From Vandiemenella viatica (taxonomy: Eukaryota > Arthropoda > Insecta > Orthoptera > Morabidae), in assembly GCA_031002005.1 (NCBI GenBank), contig JARYHS010008074.1:345178932-345242931 (forward strand): a stretch of 64,000 nucleotides of DNA. The letters run 5' to 3'. Below are positions 1-10,929 of this stretch, piece after piece (within the stretch, counting starts at the first letter, position 1; every line of letters begins with the position of its first letter). The notes below the pieces were generated by a model. That model ran no database searches and had not been told where the DNA came from. It saw only the letters and a program-made list of their open reading frames with translations. A program made the translations under genes and the position numbers.

Positions 1-902
1 CTTTTATAATCCCTGTATAATCCAAGAAGCGGGCCAACTCTGATTCTATTGATATCGTAGCTAATACAACAAACCGCTCTTTCCCCACTGTAGTTCTCAA
101 ACAATTCTTAAATCTTGCAAGAACGCTAAATGACCTCTCTGCTTGTGCAACAGTATTACAGGCAAAGTGCAGAAAATACATTAGCTTACCCTTACATTTG
201 GAAATATGTTATTAAAATTGCACTTTTGGAGAGCATCAGGAAGGTTCAGAGGGGGAAGTGGCTTAGATCCAAAATTATCTTTTTTTAACTGCAAAATTTC
301 TTTTCAATCCTGCTTATCAACGTCCACACTGTACAAAGATGCCATGTATTCTCCGTGCTCTGTGTAGAATCGTCTAGGCTAATGTAGTTCCATAAGAGAC
401 CAAATGTATTCATCATGTGGCAGCATACCTTATACTTAGTTAAGTTTCCTATAACAGTATCTAGAATAATATTAAAAACATTTACTTTAAATCTGTCCAC
501 TTGGCAGGTTTAAATCTTCTGATGTTTCATCTACAAAGCGTTTTCTTTTGCCTTTCCTTTTCGCTGTGCCGCAAATCGTCAAATTTAAGTCAGGTGATAT
601 TACAGTATATTTTTCAACCTGCTTTTGCGTAAATAATATCCCAACTGTCTCTCAATTCACTAAAGTCTTAATATTGCAACTTTCAAAATCAATTGTAGCG
701 TCCCTTGCTTGAAGCGCAACGCTACGTATGTGTATTGCCGTTAACACTTTGTACCAAATTGTGAACATGACGATATATTGATATGATTTCAAATACTTCT
801 GAATGCCATTTAGTTCAGTATGTGCCTCTGTAATCAAATTAAAGTTGAAAGCAAGTTCAACCATCCTTTGTAATCCTGGAAAATGCTTAGCAAATGGACG
901 CA
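1..902 (-). mobile_element. hAT transposase, C-terminal half, decayed (ZMYM1/DUF4371-like)
   Basis: Minus-strand translation gives pieces of a hAT transposase of the type often annotated as zinc finger MYM-type protein 1-like. Visible blocks in order are RPFAKHFPGLQRMVEL and YIVMFTIWYKVLTAIH near 650-900, a block FKVNVFNIILDTVIGNLT near 440-500, and the C-terminal dimerisation block RSFSVLARFKNCLRT followed by GKERFVVLATISIESELAR near 15-140. The reading frame changes between blocks, so this is a pseudogene. The element continues past the left window edge. Its N-terminal half lies at 1326-2225, on the other side of an inserted LINE end. Confidence 0.85.
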
Positions 903-1325
903 CGGTATCAATTTGTATTTGTATTTATTGGTCCCTTAGCATCATACATAGTAAAAAGTACAAATGAGATAGGATAAGTCAAAAATAGTCTGTACGCAGA
1001 CAGTCAGTACATTCTCTCTCTCTCTCTCACACACAAATGGGCATTTTATCAATGCTGTGATCATTCAGAAGATAGCTGTACAAGTTTGATAAAGACACAA
1101 AATTTGTAATTACAATTAACACATGATTTTTCACTATTTAAGTCTATCATTTGGTTTGAAAATACTCATCAATACTGTAGAAACAGTGGCCGAGCATGTA
1201 CTCCTTCAGTCCTGAAGTGAATTTTGTATTTTCTTTTACAGATTTGATACTATGTGGTAGGTTATTAAACAATCTGATTCCTGTATGTAATGGTCCTTTC
1301 TGACATAGGGTAGTATTTGTTTGTG
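903..1325 (-). mobile_element. 5'-truncated LINE 3' end inserted in the hAT
   Basis: The minus-strand ORF reads TNTTLCQKGPLHTGIRLFNN, then LPHSIKSVKEN and GLKEYMLGHCFYSIDEYF. This is the C-terminal tail typical of insect non-LTR reverse transcriptases of the jockey/CR1/I group. A non-coding 3' region follows, with a (GA)n/(TC)n tract near 1013-1028 and a short AATACA-type tandem tail next to 905-925. The hAT reading breaks off in RWSTR on one side and resumes at DTVRPFAKHF on the other, which places the insertion inside the transposase. The LINE clade is not resolved. Confidence 0.75.
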
Positions 1326-2225
1326 GTACATGCGCGTAGACCATCTCGTTTCCGATAGCCCGTGAAGGGAAGATCCGATATTTTCTTTCAAAACTTTCCA
1401 TCTTATGGGACTAGAATGAAAAGAATTATACGTTTTCGAAACAATTAAAAAAAGTGAGTATATCCGCGCAACCCTCCGCAGCATGGATGCCACAAAGATT
1501 TAATGAATGAGCGCCGCAAGAAGAAAAAATTGCAAGGTGATTTTTTTTTAAATATATTTGTTTGTTCGAGCTACCTGATAGGTGCCACCCATATTGCTCC
1601 CCGTTGTCGTAACTCTGCCCACGACAATCTGAAATTGTAAGCCATAACGTTTCAGCTCATCGCAAATCTTTCTAGCGATTGACTAAGCAGTCTACTCTTC
1701 ACGATCAATAAGGTCAAGAAAACGCACTCTGATTCTATATTGGTTTTCTTCATCAAGGGCGACAAAGCGCACTATAAAAACATTTTGCTCTGATTGGGCT
1801 TCATCGGGAGTTGCATCGACTATAACAGAAAAGTATTTATTATGCTTTACCTCTCTTAACATAATTTGAGGATTCAAATCTCCAGCTATTTCAATAAATT
1901 TGTTCTGAATATCATGTGACAGATAATGAACCACACGTTTTCCTCAGTGTTGCGATACTTCAATTTTTCTCAAATTTTCTTTCATAATGGGATCAAACTT
2001 CGCTAAATGTAAGATACCAAAAAATGTCATCTCTACGATCTCCGACTAAGTCAATATCCTCTCTCAATTATTTTCCGCGAGGAAAATAATGGCTTCGATT
2101 ACGCAATCCAATACTTAGGTCCAAGACTGCTCTTCTCTTAAAATATTTCAGTCTAAAAGATTTTCAATGGCTGAACTACTATTTAGCCCATTTTCTAATT
2201 CGCGCCATTCTAAGTATAGTGTTTT
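1326..2225 (-). mobile_element. hAT transposase, N-terminal and central part, decayed
   Basis: Minus-strand blocks, in protein order: LYLEWRELENGL (near 2200), EMTFFGILHLAKFDPIMKEN (near 2000), VVHYLSHDIQNKFIEIAGDL, KHNKYFSVIVDATPDEAQ with the first catalytic-type Asp in VDATPD, and finally SSPIRWKVLKENIG and LSETRWSTR near 1330-1430. Several in-frame stops and frame changes occur between 1930 and 2220. Together with 1-902 it forms one transposase of roughly hAT length, with only the N-terminal zinc finger unseen. Upstream (right) is a poly-T run at 2250-2271 and then the assembly gap. Confidence 0.85.
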
Positions 2226-2249
2226 GGCGTTTTGTGATCAGCGAAGCTT

Positions 2250-2271
2250 TCTTTTTTTTTTTTTTTTTTTT
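2250..2271. repeat. Poly-T run
   Basis: About 22 T residues lie between the hAT remnant and the assembly gap. It could be the A-tail of a minus-strand retroelement, but no element body is recognisable beside it. 2272-2407 holds nothing I recognise. Confidence 0.5.
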
Positions 2272-2407
2272 GCCGTAGCCTTTTCATAATCCACAGCCGT
2301 AGGCTGGAGCTAAATTGGACTTAAAGACAACCGTGAGTCGCGATAACAATCGGCAAGCAAAGCAGTACTTTGCTCTGAACAAGGCAGACCCTTTCCTTTT
2401 TGGAAGA

Positions 2408-3407
2408 NNNNNNNNNNNNNNNNNNNNNNNNNNNNNNNNNNNNNNNNNNNNNNNNNNNNNNNNNNNNNNNNNNNNNNNNNNNNNNNNNNNNNNNNNNNNN
2501 NNNNNNNNNNNNNNNNNNNNNNNNNNNNNNNNNNNNNNNNNNNNNNNNNNNNNNNNNNNNNNNNNNNNNNNNNNNNNNNNNNNNNNNNNNNNNNNNNNNN
2601 NNNNNNNNNNNNNNNNNNNNNNNNNNNNNNNNNNNNNNNNNNNNNNNNNNNNNNNNNNNNNNNNNNNNNNNNNNNNNNNNNNNNNNNNNNNNNNNNNNNN
2701 NNNNNNNNNNNNNNNNNNNNNNNNNNNNNNNNNNNNNNNNNNNNNNNNNNNNNNNNNNNNNNNNNNNNNNNNNNNNNNNNNNNNNNNNNNNNNNNNNNNN
2801 NNNNNNNNNNNNNNNNNNNNNNNNNNNNNNNNNNNNNNNNNNNNNNNNNNNNNNNNNNNNNNNNNNNNNNNNNNNNNNNNNNNNNNNNNNNNNNNNNNNN
2901 NNNNNNNNNNNNNNNNNNNNNNNNNNNNNNNNNNNNNNNNNNNNNNNNNNNNNNNNNNNNNNNNNNNNNNNNNNNNNNNNNNNNNNNNNNNNNNNNNNNN
3001 NNNNNNNNNNNNNNNNNNNNNNNNNNNNNNNNNNNNNNNNNNNNNNNNNNNNNNNNNNNNNNNNNNNNNNNNNNNNNNNNNNNNNNNNNNNNNNNNNNNN
3101 NNNNNNNNNNNNNNNNNNNNNNNNNNNNNNNNNNNNNNNNNNNNNNNNNNNNNNNNNNNNNNNNNNNNNNNNNNNNNNNNNNNNNNNNNNNNNNNNNNNN
3201 NNNNNNNNNNNNNNNNNNNNNNNNNNNNNNNNNNNNNNNNNNNNNNNNNNNNNNNNNNNNNNNNNNNNNNNNNNNNNNNNNNNNNNNNNNNNNNNNNNNN
3301 NNNNNNNNNNNNNNNNNNNNNNNNNNNNNNNNNNNNNNNNNNNNNNNNNNNNNNNNNNNNNNNNNNNNNNNNNNNNNNNNNNNNNNNNNNNNNNNNNNNN
3401 NNNNNNN
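2408..3407. other. Assembly gap, exactly 1000 N
   Basis: The run of N is exactly 1,000 bases, which suggests a placeholder of arbitrary size and not a measured gap. Long apparent ORFs crossing it are artefacts. The upstream part of the Helitron helicase seen at 3408 would lie in this gap if the scaffold join is right. Confidence 0.99.
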
Positions 3408-3893
3408 GATGAGGCAGTCAATTTCCCAACAGAATTTCTGAATTCCCTGGATCCAGCTGGATTGCCACCGCATCATCTTATATTTAAAGTTGGATGCCCT
3501 ATCATATTACTACGAAAACTCAAACCACCAAATCTGTGCAATGTAACAAGGCTGTGTGTGAAGAAAATGCTACCTAATGTGATACAGGCTGACATATTGA
3601 CAGGAAAGGGAAAAGGCGAAACTGTTTTTATTCCACAGACACCCCTTATTCCAAGCAATCTTCCATTCAGTTTTAAAAGACTACAACTGCCAGTAACACT
3701 TGCATTTTCTATCATGATGAACAAGTCGCAGGGACAATATATTCGCTACTGTGGAGTTGATTTAAGATCATCATGTTTTTCACATGGCCAACTTTAAGTT
3801 GCATGTTCAAGGGTGGGTTCCCCCCAAAATTTGTTTGTTTTGGCACCTGGAGGTGAAACTAAGAATGTTGCTTATAAGCAAGTATTACTATAA
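3408..3893 (+). pseudogene. Helitron RepHel helicase C-terminus (PIF1-like)
   Basis: The reading frame enters from the gap and encodes the last ~160 residues of a PIF1-type helicase as found in Helitron transposons. Visible blocks are FPTEFLNSLDPAG, PPHHLIFKVGCPIILLRKL, NVTRLCVKKMLPNVI and SFKRLQLPVTLAFSI, then MNKSQGQ, equivalent to the family's INKAQGQ helicase motif. The end of the domain reads FSHGQL, then a TAA where Tyr is expected, then VACSRVGSPQNLFVLAPGG to a natural stop at 3891-3893. That single in-frame stop is the only obvious lesion in this segment. In Helitrons the Rep endonuclease and helicase are fused and drive rolling-circle transposition; only the helicase end is present here. 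Confidence 0.9.
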
Positions 3894-4446
3894 TAAGGAT
3901 CATATTCAATCAATAAAATAAGAAGTACACTGCTTTAACAGTGCATTCTTCACTATTAAAAAGCATTGAATTTATTTATTCGTATTGGTGTTTATGTTTA
4001 CGCCCATACAGCCATTTCCAAAAATCCAAATTACAATATACCATACGTCTTATGATGCTACGTGTGACATGCCTCCAAAAGCAGGAAGTGAAAATCCATC
4101 CATGAAATCAATATTTTTTAGCACAGCTTTTCAGGCATCCAGAACGCAAGGAAAAGACTTAAGTTCGGACGTGGAAGTATATCACAACTTAGGATTATCG
4201 CCATGGAGGAATATCATTCATGAAATAATGAGTTTTAAAAACTGTAAAACCTTCTCTAATCTTCAACTTGCCTCATCCAAACTTATAGGATTTTATGTCA
4301 AATTTTTATTGAGTTTTGTTAATTTCTGTAAATTACAGATGGAAAGTTGATAAAGTTTAATACATATGTTTCACATATGGCTTATCAAATTACTGAAAAG
4401 GTAAATCAACCTTAACCATACCGGGCAACGCTGGGTACCCTGCTAG
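3894..4446 (+). mobile_element. Helitron 3' non-coding region and 3' terminus
   Basis: AT-rich non-coding sequence follows the helicase and ends at 4419-4446 with a short imperfect GC hairpin (CCGGGCAACG...GGGTACC) followed by CTAG at 4443-4446 and a host T. A hairpin a few bases before a CTRR end, inserted 5' of T, is the diagnostic Helitron 3' end. This makes 3408-4446 the 3' part of one plus-strand Helitron whose 5' part is lost in or beyond the gap. A 121-codon ORF at 3985-4350 matches nothing I recognise and is probably chance. Confidence 0.8.
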
Positions 4447-4523
4447 TTTTTTTATACAGTACAGTCATGGTAGGAGATGATCGGACATTATTATTATTAT
4501 TTGTTACGTTGCGTCAAATCTTC

Positions 4524-4882
4524 TGTAACGTCCATTAACTACGTGAGCTAAAATGGTGGGGGAGGGGTAAATCTCACCAAATCTCATTTAAAGGGGTGGG
4601 TGGAAAACAAAAATCTCATTTCAACTTTTTACATAATTTTTCCCCTTATTTCACATAAAAAATGTAGTACATAAAAGACAAATGAAACAACGTTTAGTTA
4701 TATAGTGAAGTGAAGAAAATACATGAGCATATCAAATAAATTAAATTATTTAAAAATTAAAATTATAAGGTAAATCTCACGTGAGTTGGAGGACTTCTTA
4801 CACATCTTACAAAATCTCATCAATGGGGAGGGGGTTCAAAATTTAAGAAAAAAAAACCAACATAATTAATGGACAACACCTA
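4524..4882. mobile_element. MITE with GTCCATTAA-type inverted ends
   Basis: The left end (4524-4545) contains CGTCCATTAACTACGTG. The reverse complement of the right end (4857-4880) contains TTGTCCATTAATTATGTT, with about 13 of 17 positions matching. The interior is non-coding, with G-rich patches and the repeated phrase AAATCTCA. This looks like an old non-autonomous DNA transposon of about 360 bp. The superfamily is not assigned and no clean target duplication was recognised. Confidence 0.55.
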
Positions 4883-4899
4883 AACCATTTGTTGGGAAC

Positions 4900-5060
4900 T
4901 AGCCATATATTTCGTCTTGCAATAACACATCTATCATTCAGTGGTATTCTTCACCATACATCATAACTGCAGCATTGCCTTTGTCCACAATGTTATTTAT
5001 GCTGGCGTTATCTAGGAATTGAGGAGAGAACTGAGATAGTCTCAGTATCTATTGTTTCAT
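4900..5060 (-). mobile_element. Penelope-like element fragment, RT N-terminal motif
   Basis: The minus strand reads VDKGNAAVMMYGEEYH and IDVLLQDE with one interruption. This resembles the conserved ADKGNxxVVMD block near the start of the Penelope-like (PLE) reverse transcriptase domain. No other RT motif follows on the left, so it is a small remnant. It lies downstream, in the same orientation, of a PLE C-terminal piece at 5519-5959, an order expected for tandem PLE copies. 5061-5518 holds further AT-rich sequence that may be PLE 3' region, but I cannot prove it. Confidence 0.55.
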
Positions 5061-5518
5061 AAATATTGTCAGCCCTACATCTTTTTGAAAAAAAAAAACT
5101 CTCTTATGGTTTTCGATGATGTTGATCTAAATTGTGGATTTTCACCAGTTATCTATTCTTAATTGTTTTCAAAGGTGACACAATCTTGAATGCATGGCAT
5201 TGAAAATTTTCGCCACATATAGATAATATCCCATGATAGCGCAGACTTCCGCGGTTGTCACCAAATGTTTTCTTGGTTATTCATGTGGAAACGTGTCAAT
5301 GTTTTGAAACCTAACGTTTTCAGCCATCCTATGGTTAATCAGAGAGCTATGACATCTAGGATCAAATCATAACTTGTGCTACCTGTTTGGAATTATGTCA
5401 CAGGAGTTTCGCCACCGGTGTGGCTCGTCCAATGGGCCCTTGCATTCCCTGTTTTCCTGATGATATTCGTGAAGCTGTAGCCCACTGTCAGCATTCACAT
5501 TATAAGGTAACTTTTTTC

Positions 5519-5959
5519 CTAATGCTTCTCTGACCTACCTGGACAACAATCCACTTTCCTAAGCCAGAATACTAATGTCAGTGAATAAAATAGCATGCCC
5601 TTAGTCAGCTGTAATTGGTACTGAAGCTGATTTGCTGAAACATTATTCTTAAAATGTCTCATTTGTGCATTCACCCTTACGTTGATGGTACATCCTGTTT
5701 CACCAATATATACCTGGTTACAGTTGCATGGTATTTGATTGTCAATTGCATTTGTTACTTCCCCTCCTTGCATTTTACCTGAAGAGTACATGAGAACTTT
5801 TATTAGATGCTCCCATATACCAGATATATTTTTCATTTTTAGAAGGCGTTTAATACTATCTGTCACCCCATGGGCATAGGGTAACACTGTCATTGGTGGT
5901 GCCAGTGGATAATATGGGTGCAATAGGTAGAAGTGCCTGGTGGATATTTTACCACCCAA
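5519..5959 (-). mobile_element. Penelope-like element, GIY-YIG endonuclease end
   Basis: A minus-strand 146-codon ORF contains IPCNCNQVYIGETGCTI, the PLE version of the GIY-YIG endonuclease core, with the CxC-NxxYIGET arrangement. AQMRHFKNN and a degraded C-terminal stretch follow. Upstream residues such as YPLAPPMTVLPYAHGVTDSI and IKRLLKMKNI fit the linker between RT and endonuclease. GIY-YIG is what separates canonical PLEs from LINEs, which use an APE-type nuclease. An inverted relative lies at 6390-6660. Confidence 0.8.
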
Positions 5960-6389
5960 AATTTTAGAACGACTGAGTGAGCGACTTGCATAGAGAGAAT
6001 GAACTGAGAGAAAGATCAGATGAGCATAGATTTACATATAATAGACTGCTCATAACCGAGGCATCAACATAGCTGATGAATTTGTTTGCATGATTATTAA
6101 TACTTTTATTATATTTGTTTTCTGAGGAACCCCTCTTTGTCTAACTACCCACCCAGGCCTACATGATCCGCCAGCCATGGTGATATAGGCTGGCCTGTCT
6201 GTCGGTCTCTCCTGCCAGTGCCAGGGTGCAAGGCTGTAAGTGCCGCCGGGCCTTACGGATAACGTCAATGCTGTAGCTGTCGGGCAGAAACATGTCCTTT
6301 AATCTTTGTTAGCAACTAAGGAATATTTATGATGTACTTGTCATAATAAAGGAGGGAGAAATTATAGACACCGCATGTATATCAGATAC

Positions 6390-6660
6390 CTTGCAGTTGT
6401 GGCCAGGTATATATCAATGAGACATAATGCGCCATCAAGGAAAGGCTGAATGGACAAATGAGACATTTTAAAAATAATGACATCAGCAAATCAGCTTCAG
6501 TACCCCTTACAGCTGACTGTGGGCATGCTATTTTATTTGATAATACTAATGTTCTGGCTCATGTAAGTGGACTGTGATCCAGGTGTGTCAGAAAAACATT
6601 GGAAATAAAAAAATCACCCTATAGTATTAACGCCAAAAGTAAGCTACAGCTTCACCAAAT
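6390..6660 (+). mobile_element. Penelope-like element, inverted GIY-YIG fragment
   Basis: The plus strand carries the same endonuclease tail as 5519-5760 in opposite orientation: a CGQVYINE-like core, then QMRHFKNNDISKSASVPLTA, then CGHAILFDNTNVL. The shared GCACAAATGAGACATTTTAA-like DNA in both arms shows they are the same family. Stops and small indels mark it as dead. 5960-6389 is the spacer between the inverted arms and holds an unrecognised 72-codon minus ORF. 6661-7205 is AT-rich and shows nothing I recognise. Confidence 0.7.
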
Positions 6661-7205
6661 ATAGTCATGTTTACTCAGGAAAACACGAAACGCAAGAACC
6701 TGTCAGAACAGCTACTCCATAGCTTGAGGAAAAATAATTTTTTCAAATTACAATTAACAAAACACTATTTAAGACTTTTAATAAACCAAACAAAACTTAG
6801 AAATCTATCATTTATTTTTATCGAATCTACATTAGCTGAAATTCTTAGAACTATCCATCCCTAAGTAATGAATTAACCGAAGTTAAAGTTAGAAGGGTAA
6901 AACTATTATAAATTGTTGTAGTTGTTCTCATTATTTTAAGCAGTTTATATTTTCACAGTAAAAATATTATTTGTACATCTTGTATAGTATTTTTTTAGTA
7001 CAATTGTAAGTTATTTAAAAGAAAAGACATTTAAGGTGCAGCATTTTGAAGACTTCCATCAAACTGAGAAAATCTACCTCATAGCCCTGGTGCCAACCTC
7101 CGAAACAATTTTGAAGCAGTTAGAAGACCGAGAAACTTTCATTCGGTGTTCTCCACACAAAATCATTCAGAGTTACTTAGCATTATTATATCACTAAAAA
7201 TTTAC

Positions 7206-7440
7206 TGAGCAAGGTAGGTTGGTGGTAAAGCTTTGGCCTTGCATTCAGGAGGATGCAGGTTCAAAACCTCATCCGGCTATCCAGATTTCGGCCTACTACT
7301 GTTTCCCACAATTACTCCAGGTGAATGGCAGGATGGTTCCTTCAAATATCATGTTTGACTTCCTTCCCATTCCCTGCTCCCAGCACTTTCCTGCCCATAA
7401 TGACCTTGACTTCGGCAAAGTGTAAAGCCGAGAAACAACA
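7206..7440 (+). mobile_element. tRNA-derived SINE, copy 1
   Basis: The head contains a pol III A-box-like GGTGGTAAAGC and a B box GGTTCAAAACC (7258-7268) matching GGTTCRANNCC. The body then reads ATCCAGATTTCGGCC, TTTCCCACAATTACTCCAGG and GAATGGCAGGATGGTTCCTTC, shared with the second copy at 32791-32995. It ends in an A-rich tail near 7430. I know similar SINE bodies from polyneopteran insects, which is one reason for the organism suggestion. The 68-codon ORF across it is incidental. Confidence 0.75.
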
Positions 7441-7544
7441 AAACTGAACTTTTGAATATGTATTTGATATATATATATTGCATAAGACTTTATCCATAAA
7501 ACAGCTTTCCTCACTTGTGTTACTATGTACACAGATAAGAAAAA

Positions 7545-7900
7545 AATGTTTTATACGATTATTCAGATGAATTACTTGTTGAAGAAATAAAATGTAAATA
7601 CCTTGAAATATCAGTTCACAGTAAGCAAAACAGTTAATGCCACATTGAGGAGATTGATGTGAAATGATTCAGAATATTGAATCTTTTGGAAAGAATAATG
7701 AGGAGCTACCAGGGAAATAAAAAAATGGGTTAAAACAACTTTGGTCAGGCCCTTGTTAGCGTATTGTGATATGATATGGGACCTACATTACGGGTATAGT
7801 ATCAAATAGTGATGTTGGAAGGGATTAAGAGGAGGGCAACTAGATTTGCCTGTGGAAATTACCAAAGGAATCACTTATTAACAGGAAACAGTTATTGATT
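7545..7900 (+). mobile_element. LINE-A reverse transcriptase C-terminal fragment
   Basis: Broken plus-strand translation gives ELLVEEIKCKYLEISVHS, LNLLERIMRSYQGN, a decayed RPLL-YCDM-WDLHYGY stretch and KRRATRFACGNYQRNHLLTG. These match, in order, the window's most repeated LINE family, best seen at 19996-20785. Frame changes are frequent. No 3' tail was recognised at its right end. Confidence 0.65.
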
Positions 7901-8337
7901 AACACCTCTCCAGATTTTTAATGATGAATTATTTTCATAAATTTAAATTAAATTTGGCGTCGTCATAGCTACATCTTGAAAATTCTCTGAAAATTAACAG
8001 GAGGGAGCAGTGGCAGATGTAGAGGAATTGGGGGAGGGCTAGGATTTGGTTTGGGGGGGAGGGGCTTGACTCAGGCAAGGAGATTGCCACCCTTATAAGA
8101 ACAGTAGGAAAACAAATAGCCACTGGGAGAGAGCGCAGGTGCAAATAATAATAGCATTTATTGTGACATTAACTTGGATTTATCTTTGTAAGGCTTTGAG
8201 ATTAACTTTATTAACGTATCAACCAGCATTAAGCACTGGTTACATGAGAGTCTATCAGAACCGTTACAGGGTTGAGCAATTCAGAGACTATGGGGTGTAA
8301 CACATCAGTCGCCCATATTATTCAATGGTAGTGGAGG
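7901..8337. other. Unassigned, with a possible hAT terminus
   Basis: Non-coding sequence. From 8009 it reads CAGTGGCAGATGTAGAGGA and then G-rich sequence, resembling the left inverted terminus of hAT elements (consensus-like CAGTGGCGGATCTAGA). No matching right end was found nearby, so it is at best a solo end. Confidence 0.35.
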
Positions 8338-8670
8338 TTACCATTTGATGTTTTCTTTGGAAAGGCGTTGGGGTCGGCTGTGTACGTCCACAAGGCCGGT
8401 GGCATCTGAGGCCCCTCGGAAAGGGCAGTTTAATGTCGCTATCAGTAGATCACCATAGATGCTACACGGCCACACAATGCACCATCGGCACATGTGATGT
8501 GGATCAACCTCAAAGGGAGACAGGGAGTCTGTGCTACATATTCGCAGCTCTGCCACTGATATCTCCAACTGGAGTTGATCCTCCACCACAGACACAATGT
8601 TCTCACACTTGCAGCTCAACCACGAGTCAGTGTCAGTTGTAATTTTCACTCCAATAATTCTCAAGTTCAC
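8338..8670 (-). other. Orphan ORF, 110 codons, unrecognised
   Basis: The minus strand is open for 110 codons, with upstream residues in other frames. It reads for example RICSTDSLSPFEVDPHHM and GLVDVHSRPQRLSKENI. I do not recognise a domain. The sequence is less AT-rich than its surroundings, which suggests formerly coding material, possibly a transposon or pseudogene remnant. Overlapping plus-strand ORFs here are shadows. Confidence 0.2.
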
Positions 8671-9013
8671 TGGACTCCAGCAAACAATATTAATCCTCTG
8701 TACCTGCTACATGCATACAAACAGTTTGTCGTCTGCTTGAATGCCGCCACTGAAAACTGTTCATAATATTTCAAGGGCCACTGTTTCTGTACTTTCATGT
8801 GTCACCAAGTTATCATTAGAAGTTGGGATGGTAGTCATTCCAGGAAAGAAGGCAGGTTAAGAAAATTGTGAGGATGTATGAGGCAAATACTGACGATGAG
8901 GCTCGGATAAATACTGTTGGAGGGAGGATTTAGAAGCAACATGTGGAAGGTTAGAGAGGACCTTGATAATTGATTTCAGGCAAAAAGGCGCAAGGGAGTT
9001 TTCATTTGTAGCA

Positions 9014-9240
9014 GTGGTGTAACTATAGGGTGGCAGGACGGTCAAAATGCCGAGGGCCCCCGTCCTGAGGCCGAGGGGGCCCACCCCTTCAAACAGACCG
9101 TGTCCACAGTCAATACCCAGGGCAATAATAGAGCCAAAAAAGGTTTGCCATATAATGGGTTCCCCGGTTTGCATTGGGCTAATGAATGCTGGGTTTCAGT
9201 TTTAATTACAGCATTTCTTTTTTGGTAAATCACTTGGTAG
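9014..9240 (+). mobile_element. Possible hAT-type terminus
   Basis: From about 9014 the sequence reads CAGTGGTGTAACTATAGGG and continues into GC-rich sequence (GCCGAGGGCCCCCGTCC). This resembles the left end of short hAT MITEs (CAGTGGCGTAACTAGGG). The partner end was not identified. 9241-10596 is AT-rich and shows nothing I recognise apart from short T runs. Confidence 0.35.
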
Positions 9241-10596
9241 TACCTTGTTTGACTCTCGTTTCTGCTTTTGCAGATTGCAATTTTAGGTGAAGATTGTATG
9301 GAGAATGCACTTCAAATGATCATTCTATAGTCACATAAAGCACAAAAGAGGAGCAATACCTGGCTAACAATAAATCGATAAAATGTTCATATAAACATGA
9401 CTGCAGATTATCCCATATGAGTGAGAACATATACAAAAAAGTACTGGAACTGTGAAAAATCTTTACATTTTGTTCTCTACTCAATCAATTTGTAGTTATG
9501 ATCTGCCAGTATGTTTGTATTTTGATTTACATGCATTTTTCTTATGTAGGACTGGTGAAATTATTTACTCCATACCGTTGCTAATTTGCATAATAAAAAT
9601 ATTAAAAACATTCTCAGTTAATTAGCTCTGCTTCTAATAAGGTTGCAATAACCAAGGACACAATGCTACATGGGAAACAGTAATCAGCTTAGACTATTAA
9701 AAAGTATGTATTCGCTGAGTGCCGCCTTTACTGACTGAAAACCACCACATTCAGGTAAATCGAAAGTTCATGTTTTGAATTGCAACTGCTTTTTGTTACA
9801 TATGACCAGCAAAACTATTTATTCAATATGGTATTAACTTTGCACAACAATAATGTCTGCTCCTAATAAGTGTACATCAACACTTCATTTTTTTATTTCA
9901 GATTAAAAGAGAATCATTGAATTATGACCATTACCAATGGCTTAAAAGTTAGAAAAATCATGTAGTTATTGGCCTTGTGAAGGGCAGAATAGACAGACTA
10001 CTTGCACAGATTGCTGCCTCTATGTGTACAAATGTACAATGATACTGAATCAATCATCAGTTAATAATAATAAAAAATACTTTTAAATTGTGCAGTATTA
10101 TTCCTGCATGTAATGCTCGAATATCTTCAATACTTAGAAGCAAACCAATTAAGTTAAAAATACTCAATCTGCTTTGCACTTACCTCTCAAAGTAATCGCT
10201 CAAATTATAAAAGGTACATTGAATTAAATATGCCTTTATAACTTTTTTTTGGAATTTTGAGCTGTTTTACTTTTTAGATTATTACAAATTATCATACTGC
10301 ATTATTTATTTTTAACAAAAACAGATTCTTTCTTGTTTCACATGGTCCATTTTCTTCCTGTGTCTCTCCATGGAGATAGTTGCTCCATGTGTCTCGCCGC
10401 TATGATTATTTTCTGATTTCTGTGTACTGATTCTGCTCACTTTCATTCATATGAGAACTCCACTTCATTCAAGCTGTTATTCTTCATTCTGTCAAGTTAC
10501 ACTGCTTGAATTTCTTCCTTCTTGACAATTGTATGATGTTTATTCATGCTTTTTGTACCATTGCTTCTCTGATTTCATCCCATTCTCTGTTGTTCA

Positions 10597-10663
10597 GTTT
10601 TTTTTTTTTTTGTTTTTTTTTTTTTTGTTTTTTTTTTTTTGTTTTTTTTTTTTTTTTTTTTGT
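10597..10663. repeat. Degenerate (T)10-20 G tract
   Basis: Runs of 11-20 T separated by single G, about 65 bases long. Minus-strand reading gives only Lys/Asn repeats, so ORFs here are spurious. Confidence 0.9.
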
Positions 10664-10929
10664 TGATTCTCTCTTGAAATCTGTAAAATATTTCACATCT
10701 ATTCAAAGAGCTCATAGCTTTTACCATGTTAGATTGAAATTTGGTTTTAATCTCCAATAAAAAAAATTTATCAGAGTCCATACCTAATTCTCTTCTGATT
10801 CTTATGTTCAATATCTTTATGGTTCTGTTTGCTTATTGTCATATGATCTAGTTCTTAGCAACAGGCCCACCGCTAGCTGTTTTAACATCCTTGTGCAATA
10901 CCGATTATTCTGCCCCGTCTAACTACAGC

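Noticed and set aside
2310..3797. Several 360-465 codon ORFs across 2310-3797
   Set aside because: They run through the 1,000-N gap and consist mainly of unknown residues. Only the part after 3408 is real Helitron helicase.
7206..7440. Protein-coding gene (68-codon plus and 78-codon minus ORFs)
   Set aside because: Sequence is a SINE with a pol III B box and a second copy at 32791.
10506..10811. Phe-rich and Lys-rich ORFs
   Set aside because: Produced by the T-run microsatellite at 10597-10663; no coding support.
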